Below are positions 26,392-35,422 of a stretch of DNA of 64,000 bases, piece by piece. The notes under the pieces were generated by a model, which ran no database searches, was not told the DNA's origin, and saw only the letters and a list, made by a program, of their open reading frames with translations. The DNA is from Flavivirga abyssicola (GTDB lineage: Bacteria; Bacteroidota; Bacteroidia; Flavobacteriales; Flavobacteriaceae). The position numbers were made by a program, and so were the translations under genes. Each line of letters begins with the position of its first letter. Position 1 is the stretch's first letter. The stretch is from positions 3,087,001-3,151,000 of the forward strand of contig NZ_CP141266.1 of assembly GCF_030540775.2 (NCBI RefSeq), given 5' to 3'.

Positions 26392-28617
26392 ATGGAAGTA
26401 AAACAATTTAACTACGGAATTTGGACGGAAAAGGTCGATGTAAGAGATTTTGTTATTAATAACATTACTCCTTATCACGGAACGTCAGAGTTTTTGGTTG
26501 GACCAAGCGCAAAAACTCAAAAACTATGGGAGGTATGTAAAGAGGCTACTAAAGAAGAACGACAAAACAATGGTGTGCGTTCAGTGGATACTGAAACAGT
26601 TTCTACAGTTAGTGCCTTTGATGCAGGGTACATTGATAGAAATAATGAAGTCATTGTAGGTTTACAAACTGACGAATTATTAAAACGAACAATGAAACCT
26701 TTTGGAGGTTTTAAAGTGGTGCAAAAAGCATTACAAGAACAAGGTGTAAAACCTAATAGTAACTTAACAGAATTATTTTCTAAATACGTTAAAACACATA
26801 ATGATGGTGTGTTTGATGCCTATAATGCTGAAATAAAGAAATACCGTTCATTAGGTTTCTTAACAGGATTACCAGATAACTATGCTCGTGGTAGAATAAT
26901 TGGCGATTATCGTCGTGTGGCTTTATACGGAGTTGACTTCTTAATTAAATCTAAACAAGAAGATTTAGCCAATATAAAAGGCCCAATGAGTGATGCAGTT
27001 ATTCGCTTGCGAGAAGAAGTTTCTGAGCAAATAAAAGCATTGAAAGAAATAATTGAATTAGGTGCTAAATATGATTTAGACTTAACGCGTCCTGCTGAAA
27101 ATGCAAAAGAAGCGGTACAATGGACTTATATGGCTTACCTAGCTGCTGTAAAAGAGCAGGATGGAGCAGCAATGTCTTTAGGAAATGTATCTACATTTTT
27201 AGATATCTATATTGAGAATGATTTACAAGAAGGTCTTATTACTGAGGAAGAAGCTCAGGAATATATCGATCAGTTTGTTATGAAACTTCGTATGGTACGT
27301 CATTTAAGAATGAGTGCTTATGATGAAATTTTTGCAGGAGACCCAACTTGGGTAACTGAAGCTATAGGTGGTATGTTTGAAGATGGAAGAACTAAGGTTA
27401 CTAAAACCTCTTTTCGTTTCTTAAATACCTTATACAATTTAGGCCCTTCACCAGAACCAAATATGACCATTCTCTGGTCTAAAAATTTACCACAGAACTT
27501 TAAAGATTTTTGTGCTAAAGTATCTATCGATACATCATCAATTCAATTTGAAAATGATGAATTAATGAGAGAAAGCAGAGGGTCTGATGATTACGGCATA
27601 GCATGTTGTGTGTCTCATCAGGCGTTAGGGAAATCCATCCAGTTCTTTGGAGCACGAACTAACTTAGCTAAAACATTGTTATTGGCTATTAATGGTGGGC
27701 GTTGTGAAATAACAGGAACTCAAATGGTAGATGGCATTGAACCTTGCGATTGTGAGTATTTAGATTTCGATAAAGTCATGGCTAATTTTAAAATAGCGAT
27801 GAAAGAAGTAGCGCGTGTTTATAATGATTCCATGAACATTATTCACTATATGCATGATAAATATTATTATGAAAAAGCTCAAATGGCATTAATTGATACC
27901 AATCCAAGTATTAATATTGCTTATGGTATAGCTGGTTTATCAATTGTGGCAGATTCACTGTCAGCAATTAAATATGCAAAAGTTAAACCCATAAGAAATG
28001 AAGACGGATTAACTGTTGATTTCAAGATAGAAGGCGATTTCCCATGCTATGGTAATGATGACGATAGAGTAGATGAATTAGCGGCGAATGCCGTGGCAGA
28101 TTTTAATGATGAATTAAAGCAATTAGCAGTTTATAAGGATGCAGAACCAACCATGTCTGTGTTAACTATTACATCTAATGTCGTTTATGGAAAGAAAACA
28201 GGAGCAACACCAGATGGTAGAGCAAAAGGAATTCCATTTGCACCAGGTGCTAATCCAATGCATGGTCGCGATTCTCAGGGAGCAATTGCATCATTAAACT
28301 CGGTAGCAAAAATTAATTATAAAGATTCTCAGGATGGTATTTCAAATACATTCTCAATAGTACCAAAATCTTTGGGCGCTAATGAAGAAGATAGAATTGA
28401 AAATTTAGCAACTATTTTAGATGGCTATTTCTCTAAAAATGCACAACATGTTAATATTAATGTATTAGATAAGGAAACATTGATTGATGCTATGGATCAT
28501 CCAGAGGAATACCCACAATTAACAATACGTGTTTCTGGTTATGCTGTTAATTTTGTAAGATTAACAAAAGAACAGCAATTAGAAGTTATCACACGATCTT
28601 TCCACGAGTCCATGTAG
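26392..28617 (+). CDS. pflB: Pyruvate formate-lyase (formate C-acetyltransferase)
   Basis: A protein of 741 residues, close to the E. coli length of 760. The active-site pair Cys405-Cys406 (GIACCVSH) and the glycyl-radical motif RVSGYAV with Gly716 near the C-terminus are intact. It converts pyruvate and CoA to acetyl-CoA and formate under anoxia. pflA follows 42 bases downstream, then a transporter of the oxalate/formate family. The promoter holds an FNR-type palindrome. The protein is oxygen-sensitive by nature, so its presence implies growth under oxygen limitation. Confidence 0.97.
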   Translation: MEVKQFNYGIWTEKVDVRDFVINNITPYHGTSEFLVGPSAKTQKLWEVCKEATKEERQNNGVRSVDTETVSTVSAFDAGYIDRNNEVIVGLQTDELLKRTMKPFGGFKVVQKALQEQGVKPNSNLTELFSKYVKTHNDGVFDAYNAEIKKYRSLGFLTGLPDNYARGRIIGDYRRVALYGVDFLIKSKQEDLANIKGPMSDAVIRLREEVSEQIKALKEIIELGAKYDLDLTRPAENAKEAVQWTYMAYLAAVKEQDGAAMSLGNVSTFLDIYIENDLQEGLITEEEAQEYIDQFVMKLRMVRHLRMSAYDEIFAGDPTWVTEAIGGMFEDGRTKVTKTSFRFLNTLYNLGPSPEPNMTILWSKNLPQNFKDFCAKVSIDTSSIQFENDELMRESRGSDDYGIACCVSHQALGKSIQFFGARTNLAKTLLLAINGGRCEITGTQMVDGIEPCDCEYLDFDKVMANFKIAMKEVARVYNDSMNIIHYMHDKYYYEKAQMALIDTNPSINIAYGIAGLSIVADSLSAIKYAKVKPIRNEDGLTVDFKIEGDFPCYGNDDDRVDELAANAVADFNDELKQLAVYKDAEPTMSVLTITSNVVYGKKTGATPDGRAKGIPFAPGANPMHGRDSQGAIASLNSVAKINYKDSQDGISNTFSIVPKSLGANEEDRIENLATILDGYFSKNAQHVNINVLDKETLIDAMDHPEEYPQLTIRVSGYAVNFVRLTKEQQLEVITRSFHESM

Positions 28618-28649
28618 TAGTTTTATTAATATTTTTTAAGTATCTGCAA

Positions 28650-28674
28650 AAGGAGAGTCATGCTCCTTTTGTGG
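28650..28674 (+). promoter_or_regulatory. Hairpin holding the pflA start codon
   Basis: CAAAAGGAG (28650-28658) and CTCCTTTTG (28666-28674) are perfect 9-bp arms. The 7-base gap between them includes the ATG at 28660. The GGAG arm is also the only Shine-Dalgarno-like sequence here, so folding would hide the ribosome-binding region. It may damp pflA translation relative to pflB. Confidence 0.5.
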
Positions 28675-29448
28675 ATACTAAATTTAAAAAGTTGTCTTAT
28701 CAAAACAGAAGAAAACATATTAAGAGTACACTCCATTGAATCCTTTGGAACACATGATGGTCCTGGAATTCGCATGGTTATTTTTTTACAGGGGTGTAAA
28801 TTAAAATGTCTGTACTGTCATAATCCGGATACTATTGAAACGTCTGGAGGTACCTTATACCATATTGAAGAATTGGTGAAGATGGCAGTAAAAGAGAAAC
28901 CCTATTTTGGAAAAAAAGGAGGGGTTACGGTATCTGGAGGAGAGCCTTTATTACAATCTAAAGAATTAGTGCCTTTTTTTAAAAGATTAAAAGAAGAAGG
29001 TATTCATACCAATATCGATACTAATGGTAGAATACTGAATCATTTCACAGAAGATTTATTAGATAACTACGCAGATTTAGTTATGTTGGACATTAAACAT
29101 ATGACAGAGGAAGGTTATGAAGCCATAACTGGGATGCGTAATAAAGAAACTGCTTTTAATTTTGCCAAGCATAGAGAAGCGTCAGGGAAAAAAATGTGGT
29201 TGCGGTATGTGTTGATACCCGAAATTACTAATAAACCTGAGCTTTTACACCAAATGGGGGCATATTTTAAAGAGTATAAAACTATTGAAAAGATTGAGCT
29301 GCAACCTTATCATAAACTAGGTATTCATAAATGGGAAGCTTTAGGTTGGGATTATAAACTTAAGGATGCACGTGAAAATACAAAAGAAGAAATCGATGCT
29401 GCAGTTGAGGTTTTAAAAAATTATTTCAAAGAAGTTAAAGTAAATTAA
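28660..29448 (+). CDS. pflA: Pyruvate formate-lyase activating enzyme
   Basis: A protein of 262 residues, a radical SAM enzyme with the cluster motif C46-x3-C50-x2-C53 (GCKLKCLYCHN). The conserved opening is SIESFGTHDGPGIR and the glycine-rich motif is VTVSGGEPLLQ. It installs the glycyl radical on PflB. The ATG at 28660 gives about 15 more N-terminal residues than E. coli PflA (LLLWILNLKSCLIKTEEN). I found no better in-frame ATG, so a rare start nearer residue 18 is possible. It is the second gene of the pfl operon. Confidence 0.95.
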   Translation: MLLLWILNLKSCLIKTEENILRVHSIESFGTHDGPGIRMVIFLQGCKLKCLYCHNPDTIETSGGTLYHIEELVKMAVKEKPYFGKKGGVTVSGGEPLLQSKELVPFFKRLKEEGIHTNIDTNGRILNHFTEDLLDNYADLVMLDIKHMTEEGYEAITGMRNKETAFNFAKHREASGKKMWLRYVLIPEITNKPELLHQMGAYFKEYKTIEKIELQPYHKLGIHKWEALGWDYKLKDARENTKEEIDAAVEVLKNYFKEVKVN

Positions 29449-29486
29449 AAAGTGTTGTTAGAGTCAACACTCAAATTATAAATATT

Positions 29487-30743
29487 ATGCAAACACAAAA
29501 ACTTAAAAACCGTTGGTTAATAGCAGCTTCAGCAGTTGGAATCCATATTTCGATTGGGTCTGTTTATGCGTATTCGGTTATGACCAATCCGGTTAAAGAT
29601 ATTTTTGATGTTGATGGAAGCGTTATTAAATGGGCATTTAAAATTGCTATTTTATTATTAGGATTATCAGCAGCATTTTTAGGAAGATGGGTAGAAAAAG
29701 TAGGACCTAAAGTAAGTGGTACAACAGCAGGATTGTTTTATGGAATTGGTATTTTAGGTTCCGGGCTTGCTGTACAATTAGAATCATTAACCTTATTTTA
29801 TTTATGCTATGGCGTTATTGGGGGGATTGGTTTAGGCTTAGGATACATTACACCGGTAAGTACCTTGGTTAAATGGTTTCCAGACAGACGTGGTTTAGCA
29901 ACAGGAATGGCTATTATGGGCTTTGGTTTTGCTGCTTTGGTTTTTGGACCTGTTATGCAATCACTCTTTGACACTGTTGGCGTATCCAATGCCTTTTACA
30001 TTTTAGGAATTATATATATGGTATTAATATTGTCTTCTGCAAGATATATTGAAAGACCACCAGAAGGGTATATGCCAGATGGATTTAAGCCAGGAGAAGG
30101 AAAAACTATAAAGGCAGATATGGCAAATATTGATGCTAATGCCTCTCTGAAAACGCCACGTTTTTATTACATCTGGATTATGATGTTCATTAATATTGCT
30201 TGTGGTATTGCCATTATATCGGCAGCAAGTCCGATGATGCAGGAAAAATTAAATTACACACCTATGGAAGCAGCTGGAATAGTAGGTTTAATAGGCGTAT
30301 TTAATGGTTTAGGTAGAATTATGTGGTCCAGTCTTTCAGATTATTTAGGGCGTGCAAATACATACATTATATTCTTTGCTTTTCAAATTCTGGCATTCTT
30401 TTTCTTACCAAAAATTTCCATGGAAATAGCTTTCTTGGTAGTTCTGTTTACGGTTATTACTATGTATGGTGGCGGATTTGCAACCTTGCCAGCGTTTTTA
30501 GGTGATTTATTTGGAACTAAACAATTGGGGGCGATTCACGGTATGGTATTAGCTGCCTGGGGATTAGCAGGTGTTGTAGGGCCTACAATTTACGATGTTG
30601 TTAAAAATGCCACAGGATCATTGGATGCCACTCTAGAAGTCTTTGCAGGCTTATTTGTTATCGCGTTGATTGTGTCATTATTAATGAAACGTACAGTAAA
30701 TAAAGCGTATAAAAAAATAGATGAAAAATTGAATTTTGCTTAA
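29487..30743 (+). CDS. MFS transporter, oxalate/formate antiporter (OFA) type
   Basis: A protein of 418 residues with 12 predicted membrane helices. OFA-type signatures appear: GSVYAYSV in helix 1, GIGLGLGYITPVSTLVKWFPDRRGLATG and a C-terminal half beginning near residue 225 (FYYIWIMMFINIACG). It is the third gene of the pfl operon, 38 bases after pflA, and is followed by a strong terminator. Many Pfl operons carry the unrelated FocA channel instead. Here this carrier probably exports formate, or exchanges formate or pyruvate, but the substrate is inferred from position only. Confidence 0.9.
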   Translation: MQTQKLKNRWLIAASAVGIHISIGSVYAYSVMTNPVKDIFDVDGSVIKWAFKIAILLLGLSAAFLGRWVEKVGPKVSGTTAGLFYGIGILGSGLAVQLESLTLFYLCYGVIGGIGLGLGYITPVSTLVKWFPDRRGLATGMAIMGFGFAALVFGPVMQSLFDTVGVSNAFYILGIIYMVLILSSARYIERPPEGYMPDGFKPGEGKTIKADMANIDANASLKTPRFYYIWIMMFINIACGIAIISAASPMMQEKLNYTPMEAAGIVGLIGVFNGLGRIMWSSLSDYLGRANTYIIFFAFQILAFFFLPKISMEIAFLVVLFTVITMYGGGFATLPAFLGDLFGTKQLGAIHGMVLAAWGLAGVVGPTIYDVVKNATGSLDATLEVFAGLFVIALIVSLLMKRTVNKAYKKIDEKLNFA

Positions 30744-30775
30744 ACAGCATCATTTTATTATGTCTTAGTCGAGAG

Positions 30776-30807
30776 AAGCACTTTCATTTAGTTGAAAGTG
30801 CTTTTTT
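30776..30807 (+). terminator. Terminator of the pfl operon
   Basis: AAGCACTTTCA and TGAAAGTGCTT form a perfect 11-bp stem with a 6-nt loop, followed by a T-run, about 30 bases after the transporter stop. Confidence 0.85.
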
Positions 30808-30837
30808 CATTTATTTGAGTTGTGTCTTTAAAGCGTA

Positions 30838-31494
30838 TTATTTTATTCGCGATCTTATAAATTTGAATTGTCCATTATGGTTAGATTCATGCTCGCATAC
30901 ATGAAACCATTTACAGTAGTTGTTTGTGGGGCCCCATGGAAAATCATTATCGACAGACATTAACCATTCATCATCTCGATTTGCAAACTCTTTCAGTGTG
31001 TTTTCTCTTATTTCAGAAAGATGATTTAAATAATAATCGAAGTTATTTCCTTTAATTTCTTTTCTTGCTTTTTCTCCTAAGCCAGAAGCTACATTCCATT
31101 TATCTTTATCTTCTTTAGACCAATCTCCCCATTTTTTATTTTCAAATGTATGAATTTGATAAAAGCGTTCAGTAGCAGCTAAGTGCATAAGCATGGCTCC
31201 AATAGTATTCGCATTTTCGTCAATCAAAAAATCCAGATCTGATATACTCATATCTTTTACAGGAGCAAGAATGACCATTCGCATCCAGTTCATCATAGAA
31301 ACTAGTGTTCCTATCTGGGGTGTATAGCCTTCTTTAGGCCCTACAATGTTAATATCATCTTCCTGTGAGACATTACCAAGGGGCTTTAGGTGCGGTGCCG
31401 CAAATAGGCTAGTGCTTCCAAGAGTTCCGATAGTTAATAAAGAAGATGTTTTAATGAAATTTCTTCTGTTTACTGATTTTAGTTCGTTTTCCAT
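30838..31494 (-). CDS. DinB-like protein with a Tat-type signal
   Basis: I prefer the ATG at 31494 (MENELKSVNRRNFIK); a start at 31518 would add 8 residues. The N-terminus has twin arginines followed by FIKTSSLLTIGTLGSTSLFA, a Tat-like signal with predicted cleavage near ALA/FAA-P. The remainder is a four-helix DinB/YfiT-like bundle with His residues spaced as possible metal ligands (MLMHLAATERFYQIH and HVCEHESNHNGQ). Members are often metal-dependent transferases or of unknown role. It is a single gene convergent with the pfl operon. Export by Tat is inferred. Confidence 0.82.
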   Translation of the reverse strand: MENELKSVNRRNFIKTSSLLTIGTLGSTSLFAAPHLKPLGNVSQEDDINIVGPKEGYTPQIGTLVSMMNWMRMVILAPVKDMSISDLDFLIDENANTIGAMLMHLAATERFYQIHTFENKKWGDWSKEDKDKWNVASGLGEKARKEIKGNNFDYYLNHLSEIRENTLKEFANRDDEWLMSVDNDFPWGPTNNYCKWFHVCEHESNHNGQFKFIRSRIK

Positions 31495-31709
31495 GATGAC
31501 GATATTTAGATATCTCATAAATTTACTTATTTATTTCCAGAATCCATTTTTTGCATTTTTAAAAACTCTTAATCAAAGAGAAACTTCACCTTGTCTTCCG
31601 CAAGGGAAACAAGTACCAATTAAACTAAGTTGTGCTGAGTTTAGGTTTTTAACGAAATAAATTTCAATATTGAAAACATGTGATTTTTTAAGTGTAAAAG
31701 GCTTATAAC

Positions 31710-31753
31710 ATGACTTTTATCATGGTGATTTTTCCTTTAAAAATGTACTTTTA
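31710..31753 (+). promoter_or_regulatory. FNR-type site and -7 element of ppdK
   Basis: CATGACTTTTATCATG (31709-31724) has ATGA-N6-TCAT symmetry. After 22 bases comes TACTTTTA (31746-31753), a 7/8 match to TAnnTTTG. Site type and spacing match the ccoI and pfl promoters exactly, though the N6 core differs. The leader to the ppdK ATG is about 35 nt. Confidence 0.6.
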
Positions 31754-31790
31754 AAAGACTTTTTAAAACGAGAAATTTAAAATAATAATT

Positions 31791-34520
31791 ATGGAAATAC
31801 TTGAAAATGTAAAGCATCGAGTTTTCAAATTTGGAAACAAAACAGCTGATGGAAACAGCAAAATGAGAAACCTCTTAGGTGGGAAAGGAGCAAATTTAGC
31901 AGAAATGAGTTCATTAGGAATACCGGTTCCACCAGGGTTTACTATTACAACTGAAGTTTGTACAGAATATAATTTATTAGGAGAAGAAGCTTTGGTAGAA
32001 ATGATTAAAGAAGAGGTCGAAGCTTCTATAACCAGTATCGAAACTCAAATGGGAACTTCTTTCGGGGATAAAAAAAATCCGTTACTAGTATCCGTACGTT
32101 CTGGCGCCAGAGTATCTATGCCTGGTATGATGGACACCGTTCTTAATTTGGGTATGAATGATGATGTGGTACTTGGATTAGCTAAAAAAACAAACAATGA
32201 ACAATTTGCCTGGGATTCTTACCGTCGTTTTATTCAGATGTATGGAGGAGTCGTTCTGGGTATGAAACCGGCTTCAAAGGAAGATATAGACCCTTTCGAG
32301 GAAATTATGGAGCATCTTAAAGAAAAAAGAAGTATTCAATTGGATACAGAGTTTACCGTACAGGATTTAAAAGACCTTGTTTACGATTTTAAGCGTGCGA
32401 TTAAAAAAAGGACTGGACTAGATTTCCCAACAGATCCATGGGATCAACTGTGGGGAGCAATCATTGCAGTGTTTAATAGCTGGAATGGTGATAGAGCTAT
32501 TTACTATAGAAATATGAATGGATACCCTGCAGATTGGGGAACGGCCGTCAATGTACAAGCTATGGTTTATGGTAATATGGGTAATAATTCTGGAACTGGT
32601 GTATGTTTTACACGTGATGCAGGAACAGGAGAAAATGTGTTTAATGGAGAATATTTAATTAACGCTCAGGGAGAAGACGTTGTAGCAGGTGTAAGAACGC
32701 CTCAGCAAATTACAAAACTAGGATCGCAACGTTGGGCAGAATTAGCAAAAATAGAAGCAGCAGATAGAAAAGAAAATTATCCTTCACTGGAAGAATTGAT
32801 GCCGTCCATTTTTGAAGAGTTAAATACCTATCAGGATATTTTGGAAAAACATTACCGTGATATGCAGGATATGGAATTTACAATGCAAGATGGTAAACTT
32901 TGGATTCTGCAAACAAGAAACGGAAAACGTACGGGTGCTGCTATGGTGAAAATAGCCATGGATTTGTTAAAAGAAGGGATGATTGATGAAAAAGAAGCAT
33001 TATTACTAATAGAACCAAATAAGTTGGATGAACTCTTGCACCCCGTTTTTGATCCGGGAGCACTTAAAAGAGCGAATGTTATTGCACAGGGATTGCCTGC
33101 TTCGCCTGGTGCAGCAACTGGTAAAATTGTCTTTTTTGCAGATGAAGCAAATAAGTACAAAAGCAGTATTTTAGTTAGAATAGAAACGTCTCCTGAGGAT
33201 TTAGAAGGGATGAATATTGCTAAAGGGATATTAACTGCTCGAGGTGGTATGACCTCACATGCGGCTGTTGTTGCCCGTGGTATGGGTAAATGTTGTATTT
33301 CTGGTGCAGGTGCTTTGAAGGTTAACTATAAAAAGAGAACCCTTACAGTGGATGGCCATGAATATCATGAAGGTGATTGGATTTCATTAAATGGTTCTAC
33401 TGGTAATATCATAGAAGGAAAAGTAGCAACCAGAGAACCTGAGTTAGGGGGTGAGTTTGCTGAAATCATGAAACTTGCCGATAAATATGGTGTTGTTAAA
33501 GTTAGAACAAATGCCGATAGTCCAAAAGATGCTAGAGTAGCTCGTAGTTTTGGAGCACAGGGGATAGGTTTAACAAGAACAGAACATATGTTTTTCGAAC
33601 TTGATAGAATTAAAGCCATGCGAGAGATGATTTTAGCTGATACTGTAAAAGAAAGAAAACAAGCTTTAGAGGATTTGTTACCAATGCAGCGTGCTGATTT
33701 TGAAGGTATATTTGAGGCTATGGAAGGCCATGCTGTAACTATTAGATTACTAGACCCCCCATTACATGAATTTGTTCCCCATCAATTAGCGACCCAAAAA
33801 GAGCTTGCTGAAGATATGCATATTTCTTTGCAGGCTGTTAAAAACAAAGTAGCAGAATTGGAAGAATTTAATCCCATGTTAGGGCATAGAGGCTGTCGAT
33901 TGGGTAATACATATCCAGAAATTACAGAAATGCAAACGCGTGCTATTATTGAAGCAGCACTTAATTTAAAAGAACGTGGTATTATTTGTAAGCCGGAAAT
34001 CATGGTTCCTTTGGTAGGAACTGTTAAAGAGTTTGAAGCTCAAGAACAGATCATAAGAACTACGGCAACTGCTATTTTTGAAGAGCGAAATGATACTGTA
34101 GAATATTTAGTAGGTACTATGATAGAAATACCTAGAGCGGCATTGATGGCAGATCAGATTGCGAAAAAAGCCGATTTCTTTTCTTTTGGAACGAATGATT
34201 TAACACAAATGACCTTTGGATATTCTCGTGATGATGCCAGTAAATTTTTACCAATTTACATTGAAAAAGGAATCTTAAAAGTAGATCCTTTTGAAGTTAT
34301 AGATCAAGAAGGAGTAGGGCAGTTGGTAAAAACAGGAATAGATCGAGGTCGAATAACCAAACCAAGTTTAAAAGTTGGTATTTGCGGTGAGCATGGAGGA
34401 GAACCAAGTTCTATTGAATTTTTCTATAATATAGGAATGGATTATGTGAGTTGCTCACCATATAGAGTGCCAATTGCGAGATTAGTTTCAGCACAGGCAG
34501 CTATAAAAGCTACATTATAA
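31791..34520 (+). CDS. ppdK: Pyruvate, phosphate dikinase
   Basis: A protein of 909 residues, a typical PPDK length. The N-terminal nucleotide-binding domain begins with LGGKGANLAEMSSLGIPVPPGF. The phosphohistidine domain has GGMTSHAAVVARGMGK with His490. The C-terminal PEP/pyruvate barrel contains GLTRTEHMFFE and SFGTNDLTQMTFGYSRDD, with the late Cys in ICGEHGGEP. It interconverts PEP, AMP and PPi with pyruvate, ATP and Pi. An FNR-type promoter suggests raised expression at low oxygen, where PPi-linked pyruvate formation could save ATP. It is a single gene with its own terminator. Confidence 0.97.
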   Translation: MEILENVKHRVFKFGNKTADGNSKMRNLLGGKGANLAEMSSLGIPVPPGFTITTEVCTEYNLLGEEALVEMIKEEVEASITSIETQMGTSFGDKKNPLLVSVRSGARVSMPGMMDTVLNLGMNDDVVLGLAKKTNNEQFAWDSYRRFIQMYGGVVLGMKPASKEDIDPFEEIMEHLKEKRSIQLDTEFTVQDLKDLVYDFKRAIKKRTGLDFPTDPWDQLWGAIIAVFNSWNGDRAIYYRNMNGYPADWGTAVNVQAMVYGNMGNNSGTGVCFTRDAGTGENVFNGEYLINAQGEDVVAGVRTPQQITKLGSQRWAELAKIEAADRKENYPSLEELMPSIFEELNTYQDILEKHYRDMQDMEFTMQDGKLWILQTRNGKRTGAAMVKIAMDLLKEGMIDEKEALLLIEPNKLDELLHPVFDPGALKRANVIAQGLPASPGAATGKIVFFADEANKYKSSILVRIETSPEDLEGMNIAKGILTARGGMTSHAAVVARGMGKCCISGAGALKVNYKKRTLTVDGHEYHEGDWISLNGSTGNIIEGKVATREPELGGEFAEIMKLADKYGVVKVRTNADSPKDARVARSFGAQGIGLTRTEHMFFELDRIKAMREMILADTVKERKQALEDLLPMQRADFEGIFEAMEGHAVTIRLLDPPLHEFVPHQLATQKELAEDMHISLQAVKNKVAELEEFNPMLGHRGCRLGNTYPEITEMQTRAIIEAALNLKERGIICKPEIMVPLVGTVKEFEAQEQIIRTTATAIFEERNDTVEYLVGTMIEIPRAALMADQIAKKADFFSFGTNDLTQMTFGYSRDDASKFLPIYIEKGILKVDPFEVIDQEGVGQLVKTGIDRGRITKPSLKVGICGEHGGEPSSIEFFYNIGMDYVSCSPYRVPIARLVSAQAAIKATL

Positions 34521-34549
34521 ATATTTTATTTTTTTAATTATGATCATAG

Positions 34550-34590
34550 AAGCCCAAAGTATTGTATTTACTGAGGGCTTTTATTTTTAA
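34550..34590 (+). terminator. Terminator of ppdK
   Basis: AAGCCCAAAGTA pairs with TACTGAGGGCTT (interrupted at two positions), followed by TTTATTTTT, starting 30 bases after the stop. Confidence 0.8.
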
Positions 34591-34653
34591 ACTTTTTATG
34601 AAGCATTATGATCGATTGCATAATACAAAACTACAAGTAAGCTGATTTATGAT

Positions 34654-35412
34654 TTAATTCATTAAAGATGATATAACATCAATAAATCCCTCTTTTTTTG
34701 AACGAGAAATACTTACTGTATCATTATTATTCATAACGATATAACCTCCGTCTGACTTAATGTATTTTTTTACTTCTTTTAGATTGATTAAAAAGCTATT
34801 GTGAACTCTCATAAAACCTTGCTCTAATAATAAATTTTCATATTCTTTTAAATGTTTGCTAACTAGAAGATTTTCAGATTTTTTTAGAATAAATTTGGTA
34901 TAAGAACCTTCAGCTTTGCAATAAATGATATTATTGACATCTATAAACTCAAAACCATCAGAAGTTGCCAAGCAAATTTTATTGAGTTTAGGTTTTTGTT
35001 GTTTAAGATTTAGCATGAGTGTTTCTAATTGCTTTTTATAAACGTCTTGATTTTTCCTAATACGAGCTTTTTCAACAGCTTTTTTAAGTTCGTCCAGATC
35101 GATAGGTTTTAAAAGGTAATCTAAAGAACTAAATTTTACAGCTTTGATTGCATATTGCTCAAAAGCTGTAGTGAAAATAACTTCAAAATTAAGATGAGAG
35201 ACTTGATTTAATACATCAAAACCTGTGCCTGTTTGTAGCTCTATGTCTAAAAAAACGACATCTGGTTTTAATGATTTTATTGTACTTACAGCTTCATTAA
35301 CAGATTCAGCCATTGCTGCAACTTCGATATCTACACAAAACTCTTGTAAAAGGTTTTTAAGGGTTTCTCTACTATGTTTTTCGTCTTCTACAATGACAGC
35401 TCTTAAACTCAT
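34654..35412 (-). CDS. LytTR-family response regulator
   Basis: A protein of 252 residues. The receiver domain (1-120) has the acidic pair VEDE, phospho-acceptor Asp56 in VFLDIEL, the conserved Thr in FTTAF and Lys in LKPIDL. A LytTR DNA-binding domain fills the C-terminal 100 residues (FIDVNNIIYCKAEGSYTKF, FMRVHNSFLINL). It is the last gene of a three-gene run after two histidine-kinase genes, 10 nt from the second. It is the direct output of that system; target genes are unknown. Confidence 0.93.
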   Translation of the reverse strand: MSLRAVIVEDEKHSRETLKNLLQEFCVDIEVAAMAESVNEAVSTIKSLKPDVVFLDIELQTGTGFDVLNQVSHLNFEVIFTTAFEQYAIKAVKFSSLDYLLKPIDLDELKKAVEKARIRKNQDVYKKQLETLMLNLKQQKPKLNKICLATSDGFEFIDVNNIIYCKAEGSYTKFILKKSENLLVSKHLKEYENLLLEQGFMRVHNSFLINLKEVKKYIKSDGGYIVMNNNDTVSISRSKKEGFIDVISSLMN

Positions 35413-35422
35413 AATTAACTAT

